Both the position numbers and the translations under genes were made by a program. A stretch of 64,000 nt of DNA from Halomonas sp. CH40 (GTDB lineage Bacteria > Pseudomonadota > Gammaproteobacteria > Pseudomonadales > Halomonadaceae). This document shows, piece after piece, positions 8,225 to 18,000 of this stretch. The stretch is taken from NCBI GenBank assembly GCA_041875495.1, contig CP112982.1:2542001-2606000 (forward strand). The letters are read 5' to 3'. Each line of letters begins with the position of its first letter. The stretch's first letter is position 1. The notes beneath the pieces were generated by a model that was not told the origin of the DNA, did not search any database, and saw nothing but the letters and a program-made list of their open reading frames with translations.

Positions 8225-8252
8225 TTGGCAACAGTTCATAAATAGCTATACT
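8225..8252 (+). promoter_or_regulatory. Sigma-70 promoter driving the putative small RNA
   Basis: TTGGCA (8225-8230) and TATACT (8247-8252) each match five of six consensus bases and are separated by 16 bp, with an A/T-rich stretch upstream. The predicted start is near 8259. No coding gene lies downstream on this strand before the terminator ending at 8356. Confidence 0.75.
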
Positions 8253-8258
8253 CGAATT

Positions 8259-8356
8259 GTACCCATTGGCGATCTTGTACACCCCTCCCCCTTAGCCAAT
8301 GGGCTGCAGTGAGCCAAGCCCTTTGATGCCCGCCTCCCCCCGGCGGGCTTTTTTTT
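8259..8356 (+). ncRNA. Putative trans-acting small RNA with two C-rich hairpin loops
   Basis: A roughly 98-nt transcript is predicted between a good promoter and a strong terminator, inside the 419-bp gene-free gap 7951-8369. Hairpin 1 pairs CCCATTGGC (8262-8270) with GCCAATGGG (8295-8303) and exposes a 24-nt loop containing ACCCCTCCCCC. The terminator hairpin (8328-8348) has the loop TCCCCCC. An alternative short stem, GGGCT/AGCCC, lies between them. C-rich CCUCC-type loops are known in several bacterial sRNA families, where they pair with Shine-Dalgarno regions. An open frame at 8130-8312 overlaps it but has no RBS. The segment CTCCCCCT (8285-8292) is perfectly complementary to the SD of tsdA at the start of this window. 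The RNA is not recognised as a named family. Confidence 0.65.
8328..8356 (+). terminator. Rho-independent terminator of the putative small RNA
   Basis: GCCCGCC (8328-8334) pairs with GGCGGGC (8342-8348) and is followed by eight Ts (8349-8356). Read on the minus strand there is no T run after the hairpin, so it cannot serve the minus-strand MotB-like gene. It therefore ends a plus-strand transcript. Confidence 0.9.
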
Positions 8357-8369
8357 ATTCTGGCTTTTT

Positions 8370-9389
8370 TTATTCTACATTGATCAAAACTTCTACACGG
8401 CGGTTTCTAGCGCGCCCTTCCTCAGATTCATTGTCCGCTAGCGGCTGGGTAGCAGCGCGTCCTACTGCCCTTAGGCGGCTCGGTTCCACCCCGGCTTCAA
8501 TCAAGGCCTCAACAATGGCAATCGCCCGTGCACTGGACAAAGCCCAGTTGGAAGGGAATTCCGGCGTATTGATCGGACGGCTGTCGGAATGCCCCTCAAC
8601 GGAGACTTCCCCCTGATAGCGCTGGATTGTCGATACCAGCGAATCAACCAGCCCGCTGCCGTCCTCGGTCAATTCAGCCGCTGAACTGGGGAACAACAGC
8701 TGATCCTGAACGCGCAGATTAATACCTTCTGCCACCCGGGAAACCTCTACTCCATTCAGGTCAGGCAGATAGGCAGACTCTTCCACCCGCTGGGAAAGCA
8801 CCTGTTCCAGCGCCACCGCCGACGCCACCGCATCATCGTTAATTTCTTCAACATTCACCGGCGGCCGGTCGGTCAGCACCACCATGAACTCCGCCAATGG
8901 CTGCTGCAGATCAAACCCGGAGGGCAGCATCAAGCGTGGCAAGATAAAAGGCTGCGTCTCATCAACGAAAACGTCCTCTGACTGAACCACCGACGGTTTA
9001 GCCAACAAAGGCGGAACACTGCTGAGCGGCGCAGGCCGTGGCGGCAAGCCTGCCACGCCCAGTGCTGCACTCACCGCCACTGGGTTCAAAACACCAGGGT
9101 CAACGTAGCGGGATTCATGCCCCTTTCGCCATTCACGCAGCTCTGCCAGAGGCTCGGGCAAGGGCACTTCAAAATATGGCGTGGGTGGCTCTACCGGTTC
9201 CGGCTGACGCGATTTTACCAGCCAGCCGGGGTTTGCTGCTTCAGCCGCTACGATTACAATCACAAATAGCGCTACCAGCAGGGTCATAATATCGATGTAA
9301 CTAACCATCCAGGCACTATCACTGTCATCCTCACCTTGCACCTTGAGCAGTGAGTCATGACGCGGGCCACCACGGTGATCTTCAAGCAT
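8370..9389 (-). CDS. MotB-like membrane protein with OmpA peptidoglycan-binding domain
   Basis: 339 residues. After a short cytoplasmic N-terminus, one helix carries the MotB-type plug sequence WMVSYIDIMTLLVALFVIVIV (about residues 27-47), including an Asp in the position of the proton-binding Asp of stators. A long, Pro-rich periplasmic linker follows (about 50-200). The C-terminal OmpA/MotB domain (about 215-339) has VSVEGHSDSRPINTPEFPSNWALSSARA and ends RNRRVEVLINVE. No MotA or flagellar gene is adjacent, so it is an orphan MotB-like protein. It may pair with a stator subunit encoded elsewhere or anchor another ion-driven machine to peptidoglycan. The fold is secure; the function is not. 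Confidence 0.82.
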   Translation of the reverse strand: MLEDHRGGPRHDSLLKVQGEDDSDSAWMVSYIDIMTLLVALFVIVIVAAEAANPGWLVKSRQPEPVEPPTPYFEVPLPEPLAELREWRKGHESRYVDPGVLNPVAVSAALGVAGLPPRPAPLSSVPPLLAKPSVVQSEDVFVDETQPFILPRLMLPSGFDLQQPLAEFMVVLTDRPPVNVEEINDDAVASAVALEQVLSQRVEESAYLPDLNGVEVSRVAEGINLRVQDQLLFPSSAAELTEDGSGLVDSLVSTIQRYQGEVSVEGHSDSRPINTPEFPSNWALSSARAIAIVEALIEAGVEPSRLRAVGRAATQPLADNESEEGRARNRRVEVLINVE

Positions 9390-9432
9390 CCGGTTTATTA
9401 CTCATTCAAGAAAAGCGCCTCATAGCCGATGG

Positions 9433-9460
9433 GTGACAAGCATGACACACTGGCTGTCAC
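9433..9460. promoter_or_regulatory. Inverted-repeat cluster in the promoter region of the PKS operon
   Basis: GTGACA (9433-9438) and TGTCAC (9455-9460) are inverted, with an additional TGACA (9443-9447) between them. The cluster is 109-136 bp upstream of the first operon gene and could be an operator. The remainder of the 179-bp gap shows no other clear signal. Confidence 0.3.
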
Positions 9461-9568
9461 ACTGAGACACCATTAGAAGTTCTTCATGCATTGAGCCTAC
9501 AAGCCATGACCTCTTTACATGACTTCTTTAATCGCCGATTTTTTGTTTCACCCAAGAGATGACACCCA

Positions 9569-10369
9569 TTGGATAATGCCGTTCACTCACAGGCGCAAAC
9601 CGTCCTGATTACCGGAGCAACAGGGGCGATTGGCAGCGCGCTGGCCATGGCCTATGCGCAACCTGGCGCCCAGCTGATTCTCCATGGCCGCCGCCATGGC
9701 GTGCTGGCAAACCTTGCTGAACGCTGCAGAGAAAAAGGCGCTCATGTCGAGACAAGCGGCGTCGATTTGACCGATGATAAGGCACTGGCCGAATGGTTAG
9801 TTCAAATCAGCACCGATAGCCTGCCGGATATCGCCATCTTCAATGCCGGGCAGAATGCCCACCCTATCAGCACTGGCTACCTGGAACCGCAGGATAGCGT
9901 GACGGCCCTGATTGACATCAACCTCAAAGTACCCATGGCCATGGCTCAGCATCTGGTGCCTGCCATGCGTGCGCGGGGTAGCGGGCAACTGGCTTTTATC
10001 AGCTCACTCGCGGGTTGGCATGGGCTCCCCAGCACACCCGCCTACAGCGCCACAAAAGCCGGCATCAAGGCCTATGGAGAAGCCTTGCGCGGCTTGCTGG
10101 CACCGGTGGGCATTGGTGTCAGCGTGATCTTGCCTGGCTATGTTACCTCCCCCATGTGCGACGCCATGCCTGGGCCAAAACCGTTCGAGATGCCTGCACA
10201 CAAGGCGGCTGCCCTGATCCAGCGCGGTATTGCTGGCAACAAGGCGCGCATCAGCTTTCCTTTCCCACTTAATTTTGGCACCTGGTGGCTGGCGGTGCTT
10301 CCTGCCGCCATTTCGCAGCGAATTATCCGCTTGCTCGGATTTGGTCGTATTAAAAGAGAGGCCAAATGA
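9569..10369 (+). CDS. Short-chain dehydrogenase/reductase, candidate 3-ketosphinganine-type reductase
   Basis: 266-residue Rossmann-fold SDR. The NAD(P) motif is TGATGAIG (about residues 16-23), followed by an Arg-containing HGRRHG that suits NADPH. The catalytic set is Ser in FISSLAGWHG and YSATK (Tyr/Lys), with NAGQNAHP as the NAG motif. A TTG start is used, because the upstream ATG at 9559 hits a stop after five codons; AAGAG is the probable RBS. The stop overlaps the next gene by 4 nt. As first gene of the PKS/oxoamine synthase operon it most plausibly reduces the beta-keto group of the amino ketone product. That is the role of Fum13 in fumonisin and of 3-ketodihydrosphingosine reductase. 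This role is inference; many SDRs look similar. Confidence 0.8.
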   Translation: MDNAVHSQAQTVLITGATGAIGSALAMAYAQPGAQLILHGRRHGVLANLAERCREKGAHVETSGVDLTDDKALAEWLVQISTDSLPDIAIFNAGQNAHPISTGYLEPQDSVTALIDINLKVPMAMAQHLVPAMRARGSGQLAFISSLAGWHGLPSTPAYSATKAGIKAYGEALRGLLAPVGIGVSVILPGYVTSPMCDAMPGPKPFEMPAHKAAALIQRGIAGNKARISFPFPLNFGTWWLAVLPAAISQRIIRLLGFGRIKREAK

Positions 10370-11982
10370 TTGAAGCTTTGTCTGTTGTAAGCCTTCCTCT
10401 TCTTCTGGGAGGATTGGGCACCCTGCTGATCGAATATCTGCTGCGTCCTCGGCCATTGTCTCCCTGGCGGCGTGGTACTGCGCCGGGTTTGATTCATCTG
10501 GGCAGCTGGCTACTGCTTTTCGGTCTATTTACCCTGATCCTGCAGCGCCCCTGGTTTGCGGTCGTCTTTATTTTATCGCTTCAGTTGGTCGTTGTGCAGT
10601 CCAGCAATACCAAGTCGCGGACACTCAACGAACCTTTTATCTGTCACGACTTTGAATACTTCTGGGATGCCATCAAGCACCCAAGGCTCTATGTACCCTT
10701 TTTCGGCATTGGCCTTGCCATCGCCGCCAGCAGTGCAGGCGCGCTGGCCATCGGCGCCTTCCTGTTCTGGGAGCCATCGTTAATGACTCAGACGGGAGTA
10801 ACACATTTCATCACTCTCACCCTGAGCATTGCAATCACAGGTGCCTTGATACTGGCAGGTACCTTGCGAGCGCTGCCGCCGCCCAGCCTGGCGCCTCAGC
10901 AGGATATGCACCAACTGGGGCTGTTTGCCAGCCTCTGGGCCTATGGCATCGCCCTGTTTAGCGCCCCCTCAACACCGCCGCCCTCACCCTTCACTCAGCG
11001 CCTGAACCGCCAAGGTCAGGCAACTGATTCCCAGCTACCTAACGTCGTGATGGTACAGAGCGAGTCATTTATGGACCCCCGCGGCTGGTGCGCTGAGATT
11101 AGCCCGCAGTTGTTACCCCACTTTGATGTCACCTGTCGGGAGGCCTTGCAACTCGGCCAACTAAAAGTCCCCGCCTGGGGCGCCAACACGGTGAGAACCG
11201 AAGCGGCGGTGTTGACCGGCATTGCACCTGAAGCCTGGGGAGCCTGTCAGTTCAACCCTTATCGTCGCCTGGCCCGTCAGTCGGTTGCCAATCTGGTTCA
11301 GACATTTCAGCAGGCAGGCTACCGGTGTATCTGTGTGCATCCTTATCCTGCCAGCTTCTATCTGCGCGACCAGGTAATGCCTAAGATGGGGTTTGATCAA
11401 TTCCTCGATATCGACGCTTTTGAGGGGGCTGAAAAGGCAGGACAGTACATCGGCGATGCCGCTGTGGCGAGAAAGGTTGGACGACTGCTCAAAGATGACG
11501 ATAATAGGCCACTGTTTATTTTCACGATCACTATGGAAAATCACGGCCCGCTACATCTCGAATCACCGTCCCGTTCAACGCTGGGAGAGACATTACCCGA
11601 AGCACCATGGCCATTATCTGAACATCAGCGCGACCTGGCGGTTTATCTTAATCATCTGCGCCAGGCTGATGACATGCTGGGCAGGGTCAAACGGCACCTG
11701 CAATCATCGACACGCTCTGGTGTACTGTGCTGGTATGGCGACCATGTTCCCATACTCCCTGACGCTTACAGGGTTTATGGTGCCCCTGATGGCACGACCC
11801 CTTATGTGATATGGTCGACTCAAAACACCCTGGACAGCGAGTCACACCACTCGCCACCAGCAGTGTCTTCTTCACTTTTCAAGGAAGGTTCCCAGGAACG
11901 TCCTGAACTGAAGACAGCGCTACCGGCCGAAGAACTGGGCATCCAGCTGTTTAAACAGGTGTTCGAACGCGGTATAAAGTAG
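10366..11982 (+). CDS. LTA synthase/OpgB-like membrane phosphotransferase (sulfatase fold)
   Basis: 538 residues. The N-terminal ~170 residues hold about five membrane helices (VSLPLLLGGLGTLLIEYLL; LGSWLLLFGLFTLIL; WFAVVFILSLQLVVV, and others). A periplasmic alkaline-phosphatase/sulfatase-fold domain then starts at LPNVVMVQSESFMDP (about residue 225). WGANTVRTEAAVLTG aligns in style with the nucleophile Thr region of LtaS, and CWYGDHVPILPD is the C-terminal metal-binding GDH motif. LtaS and OpgB move phosphoglycerol from phosphatidylglycerol onto a surface acceptor. Inside this operon the acceptor could be the PKS-derived amino alcohol, giving a phosphorylated head group. It is coupled by a 4-nt overlap to the reductase; the head-group role is inference. 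Confidence 0.78.
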   Translation: MIEALSVVSLPLLLGGLGTLLIEYLLRPRPLSPWRRGTAPGLIHLGSWLLLFGLFTLILQRPWFAVVFILSLQLVVVQSSNTKSRTLNEPFICHDFEYFWDAIKHPRLYVPFFGIGLAIAASSAGALAIGAFLFWEPSLMTQTGVTHFITLTLSIAITGALILAGTLRALPPPSLAPQQDMHQLGLFASLWAYGIALFSAPSTPPPSPFTQRLNRQGQATDSQLPNVVMVQSESFMDPRGWCAEISPQLLPHFDVTCREALQLGQLKVPAWGANTVRTEAAVLTGIAPEAWGACQFNPYRRLARQSVANLVQTFQQAGYRCICVHPYPASFYLRDQVMPKMGFDQFLDIDAFEGAEKAGQYIGDAAVARKVGRLLKDDDNRPLFIFTITMENHGPLHLESPSRSTLGETLPEAPWPLSEHQRDLAVYLNHLRQADDMLGRVKRHLQSSTRSGVLCWYGDHVPILPDAYRVYGAPDGTTPYVIWSTQNTLDSESHHSPPAVSSSLFKEGSQERPELKTALPAEELGIQLFKQVFERGIK

Positions 11983-12021
11983 AGATGCGAGCAAGGCGAT
12001 ACCAGAACATCAGGAGTAAGA

Positions 12022-15000
12022 ATGACTAAACGCGTTGCCATTATCGGTGCCGCCCATCGTTTCCCTGGCACGACCCCTGAAACGTTCTGGCAAGATCTGC
12101 AAGCAGAAAAGGACTTTGTGACCCAGGTTGCCCCCGACCGTTGGGGCCAGGAAGCATTCTGGCACCCCAACAAGCGCAACCCAGGTACCAGCGTCAGTTT
12201 TGCAGCAGGCAGCTTGGGCGATATCAGTGGTTTCGACCCCGAATTCTTTGGCATTTCACCCCGTGAAGCGGCCAATATGGATCCTCAGCAACGCATGTTG
12301 CTGGAGCTTACCTGGGAAGCCATGGAAGATGCGGGAATCAAGCCTGGCAGCCTGCGCGGCAGCCAATGTGGCGTGTTTCTCGGCGTTGCCAGCCTGGATT
12401 ACTCCTATCGAATGGCCGATGACATGGCAGCCATCGATGCCTCAACCGCGACGGGCAATACCTCAAGCATTGCTTCCAATCGGGTTTCCTACGTATTTGA
12501 CCTGCATGGGCCAAGCATGTCGCTGGATACGGCCTGCTCATCGTCCATGGTGGCCTTTCACCAGGCCTGTCAGGCGATTCGCAGCGGTGAAACCAATATG
12601 GCACTCGCAGGCGGCATAAGCCTGCACCTGCACCCCTATGGCTTTATCATTTTCTCCAAAGCCAGCATGCTTTCTCCAACCGGGCGCTGCCAGGTGTTTG
12701 ATGAAGCGGGCAATGGCTATGTGCGCTCGGAAGGCGCCGGTCTGTTCATGCTCAAGGACTACGACGATGCCGTGGCCGATGGCGATCAGATTCTGGCCGT
12801 TGTGGCAGGCTCAGCCGTCAATACTGATGGCCACAAGTCCGGCCTGACAGTCCCCAACCCCAGTGCCCAGATTGACCTGATGCGCCGCGCTTACCAGCAG
12901 GCAGGTATCACACCGGACGAAATCGATTATCTGGAAGCCCACGGCACCGGCACCGCTGTGGGAGACCCGATAGAAAGCCGCGCCATTGGCGAGGCCCTTG
13001 GCATGCATCGCCAAACACCGCTGCCGATTGGTTCCATCAAAAGCAATCTGGGTCACCTTGAAACCGCCTCTGGAGTGGCAGGCCTTGCCAAGGCGCTTTA
13101 CAGCCTCAAGCACCGTGAGGTGCCCGCCACTATTGGCATTCGCAAACTTAATCCCAAGATCAAGTTTGACGAATGGAACATTAGCGTTGTCACCCGGGCC
13201 CATGCGCTGAAAAAACACGGCCGTCTGGTGATTGGTGTCAACTCCTTCGGCTTTGGGGGCGCCAACGCCCACGTTATTCTGGAAAGCCCGCCTGAACGCG
13301 CTCCGCGCTCGGCTCCTGCACCGCAACCCTCAGCACAGAGCCCTTATCCTATACGCATCAGCGGGCGTAGCGACGGCGCATTGACAGACAACATTGCGCG
13401 TCTGATTGCCCAGCTGCGCGATGGCAGTTCAGATGCTTTCTACGATATTGCCCATACGCTCTATCGGCATCGAGAGCATCACACCAAGGGTGCTTTGGTA
13501 TTTGCTCATAGCGCCGAGCAGGCGGCTGATGCTCTGGCATGCTTTATTGAGGCTAGTGACAATGAGTCGGCCTCCGCGCCCCTGCCATCAGTCACTGCTT
13601 TTGACAGGCTCAGTGATGCGCAAGGCCCAGTGTTTGTCTACGACGGTAACGGTTGCCAGTGGGAAACCATGGGGCGTGACCTGCTCGACAACGACGCGAT
13701 TTTTGCTGCGGCGATTGATCAGGTAGACCAGCTTTTCAAGCCATTAGGTGGTTTTTCTCTCGCGGATGAATTGCGCGGCAATAACGGTGCAGAGCGTTTA
13801 GAGCGCACTGAAATTGCCCAGCCAGCCCTCTTTGCTCTACAGGTCGCGTTAACTCAGTGGCTCGCCGCTCACGGCGTGCAGCCGGTGGCGGTGTTTGGCC
13901 ACAGCGTTGGCGAGGTGGCAGCAGCCTGGGCGTCAGGCGCGCTGTCGCTTGCGGATGCCGTCAAGGTGATTCACTACCGCAGCCACTTCCAGGGCCAGAC
14001 GCGCGGCCAGGGTGAAATGACCGCCGTTGCCCTTGGCGCCGGAGAGATTCAACCCTGGCTTGAGCAGCCCGCCTATGATGATGTCCATCTGGCGGGTATC
14101 AATAGCCCTAACGGTGTGACGCTGGCAGGTAACCCCGCTCAGCTGGCGTTAATGGAAGCCGCCCTGGCTGAACAGAGCATCTTTGCCAAGCGCCTGCCGC
14201 TGGACTACGCCTTCCATAGCCCTGCCATGGATGCGATTGCGCCAGGCGTCATTGATGCCCTGGCTTCCATTACCCCAGGCCCGACCCGGATTGCGTATAT
14301 CTCCACCGTGACCGGTCAGCCATTGGAAGGCACTGCACTGGACGCCACCTACTGGTGGAAAAATATCCGCGAACCGGTGCGTTTCCATGCCGCCGCCGCC
14401 GATCTGATCGCACAAGGTTTCAATGTCTTTGTTGAAATAGGCGCTCACCCGATTCTGCGCCGTTACCTGACGGAAACCCTGCGCGAGCAGGACATCAACG
14501 GCATTGTGCTCAGCAGTGTAGAGCGCGCCAAGTCGGGCCCTGATTGCATGGCAACCGCCTTGGGCAACTTGCTACTCAGCGGTGTCGATGTTGATGAGCA
14601 GGCCTTTTTCCCGGTAGAGGGCCAGCGGGTATCATTGCCGCGTTACGCCTGGCAGCGCCAGTCGCTCTGGGTCACGCCGAGTAGCGATAGCCAAGGGCTG
14701 CTTGACCGCTACTACCAGCATCCATTACTTGGCTACCCACTGGCTCAGCAGGAGCGTACCTGGGAAAGCCAGTTGGATATTCAGCGCCAGCCCTGGCTGG
14801 CGGGCCATGTGGTCGGCGAAGGAGCGGTGTTCCCCGGTGCAGGCTTTGTCGAACTGGCGTTGGCCACCGCGCTGCAGCGTCAGGATGCGCCGGTGGTAGA
14901 TATCGAAGAGCTGGAAATTCGCGCGCCTTTATTGCTGGACACACCCCATGGCCGCTTGATGCGCCTGCATATGGGTGAGCACGATGGGCGCATGGAAATA

Positions 15001-18000
15001 CGCTCCCGGGAGCCTGCCGTCGGTCAGGAATGGCAATTGAACGGCGTGGCCCGCATGCTGCAGGAAACCTGTGGCTCACTGCTTGAACGCCCAGCGCCAA
15101 GTCGCCCGAAGCGAACACCGGACTACACGCTTGAGCACCACCTGGCCATGGCAGAACGCCTTGGCCTGCATTACAGCGGTGCGTTCCAGGCCATAGCTCA
15201 CGGCTGGATCGAGGGTAACCGTGTGATTGGCGAGATCATTGCCAACGATGCACTACTCTCCTCTCAGCAAGGTCTGCACTTGCATCCCGGCATTCTCGAC
15301 AGCGCTTTCCAGATGTTTATCCCGCTTCTGGCGCATCAGGCGGATGCCACTCCCCTGGCGTTCGTGCCTGTGCGCGTCGGGCGCATTCAGCTGGATACCC
15401 AGGCCGGCATGCCCGCACTGGCTCATGCGGTCATGGGCAAACGCTCGCCACACTCCTTTACCGCCGATTTCGAGCTGTTTGATGCCCAGGGCAAGGCCGT
15501 CGCCATCCTGTCAGAAGTGCGTTTCAAGGCCATTCGTCTGAACCGCTCCCAGGATCATGGATTAAGCTATCTCGATATCCAGCTGACACCGGCCCCCCTG
15601 GAAAGCAGCGGCTTTGCCACCCCGGATGACGCCATGGCCCGCCTGGGCAATCTGGTCAGCGCCTACGGAACGCAAACCGGCGAGCGCTATGCCAATGAAG
15701 TCGCCCCATTACTTGACCGCCTGAGCGAAGCGTTCAGCGAGGCACAACCGGACGAAGAGCAGCCGACACCACAGGCCATCTGGCAGTTGCTGGTGCAGGA
15801 TTACCCTGATTACTTTGCGCCGATCCACCTGGTGGGCCGTCTGGGTTTACACCGTCAGGCGTTGCACTCAGGTGCCACCGATATTGATTCCCTCGGCATC
15901 AATGACGAACAGCTCAGCCGCCTTAACCGGGTACTGGTGGGCGAAAGCGGCTGGCAAAGTATCGCCCAGCAACTGACTGACCTGCTCGACATCCTGCTGG
16001 CCAGCCAGCCTGCAGGGCAGCGCCTGTGCCTTTTGGAAGCTGGCTGCTGTGTCCCCGCCCTTGGCGAGCGGTTGCTTGAACATTTGGGCCATTCAATGCA
16101 AGGCTCCATGCTGGAGGATGTCTTCCATCAGCGCATTCTGCCCATCACTGAGGCAGGTATGCATCAGGCAGAGCAGTTGCAGGAAGCCTATCCGCTACTG
16201 GATATTCATCCTCTCGATGCGGCCATGCCCTGCTTGAAGGATGGTGAAAAAGCCCAACTGGCGCTGGTCAGCCTGGATGTCACTCATCCCGAACGTACCT
16301 TCCAGTTGCTTGAAACGCTGCCTGCGCTGCTGGCACCCGGCGCACAGGTACTGTTGTTGGGTATTCACCCCAGCCGTTGGCTGGATGACCTCCTCGCCAC
16401 CCCAGGCATTGATCGTCAGGTGCTGGAACCGGCCATGCTCAGCCAATGGCTGACGGATACCGGCTGGCTTGCCACACCAGCCACTGCACTTGAAGGCAAT
16501 GACAACGGCGCCTACCTGATTCACGCGACCGCCTTGAGCAGTGGCCAAGCCAACCAGACGGCTGTGCCAGGTCGTCGTCACCTGCTGATCACGGATCACC
16601 CGGATGACCCACTGGCCCAAGGGCTGGCAGCTCTGCTTGAACGGCGCAATGAAGCAGTTTTACTGATCGATACCCAGGATTCACCGGCCAGCCTGCTGAG
16701 TGAGGCACTTGAACAGCCAGTACTGGCCGAACACGCCGAGCTGGCTCTGAATGTGGTTGATCTGCGTGGCATGCATGGCATCAACGCTCAATACCAGACA
16801 ACCGTCGACACTCAGACACAGCGCTGTAACCTCGCCAGACAATGGACTTTGGCCCTGGAGGCTGCCCGCATTGAGGCCACCCTCTGGCTGATCACGCAAA
16901 GCGTAGGCGCGCTATGGCAGCCTGATTCAGTCACCCAAGCGACTGACCATGCCGTCGCTGCTGACGCCGCCCTTTGGGGGTTTGGGCGCTCCCTGGCCAA
17001 CGAGGCAGTCGAACATGACGTTCACCTGGTTGACCTGCCTTACGAGCCCAACACGGTTGCCTTGGCCTGCTGGGCCGCCTCACTGAGCAGCCCGGACGCT
17101 GAGAGCGAACTGGTGATTACGCCGCAAGGCCAGCGCTTTGCCACGCGCCTGCGCACCCTGCCAGCGCCTAACCCCGATGCTACCGGGCAGGCAGCGGAGA
17201 ACGCTGATGATTTAACCCATCAGGCCATGACCCTTGGGTTTGCCATGCCGGGCCAGCTTCGCCAGCTGCAGTGGCGCCCTCGCGCCCTGCCTGCTCTGGG
17301 CGCCGATGACGTGGAAATCAAGGTCAAGGCGACCGGGCTTAACTTCCGTGATGTGATGTATACCCTGGGTCTGCTGTCTGATGAAGCTATTGAAAACGGC
17401 TTTGCGGGCCCGACACTGGGGCTGGAGTTTGCCGGTGAAGTAGTCGCGGTGGGTGATGCCATCTCCCATCTGGCGCCCGGCGATGCCGTGGTGGGCTTTG
17501 GCCCGGCCAGCTTCAGTGATCGTCTGATTGCCAGCCAACATGCGGTTGCTCCCTTGCCGGAAGGCATCAGCTACGCCGCTGCCGCGACGATTCCGACCAC
17601 CTTCTTTACCGTCTACTACGCACTCAAACACCTGGCCCGCCTGGAGCCTGGGGAAAAAGTACTGATTCACGGAGCTGCAGGCGGCGTGGGTATTGCCGCT
17701 TTGCAGATTGCCCAATGGCTGGGTGCCGAGATCTACGCCACCGTCGGCTCTCAGGAGAAGCGCGATTTCCTGCGTCTGATGGGCATTGAAAACCTCTACG
17801 ACTCCCGTTCGCTGACCTTTGCCGAACAAATCCTTCAGGATACCGGCGGTGAAGGGGTCGACGTGGTGCTCAACTCCCTGGCCGGTGAGGCCATCAACCA
17901 GAACCTGCGCGCGCTACGCCCCTTCGGGCGTTTCCTCGAGCTGGGCAAGCGCGATTTCTACGAGAACACTCACATCGGCCTGCGGCCCTTCCGCAACAAC

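Noticed and set aside
8130..8312. 60-aa plus-strand open frame before the terminator at 8328
   Set aside because: No RBS, and it overlaps the promoter and first hairpin of the putative sRNA; composition is not protein-like.
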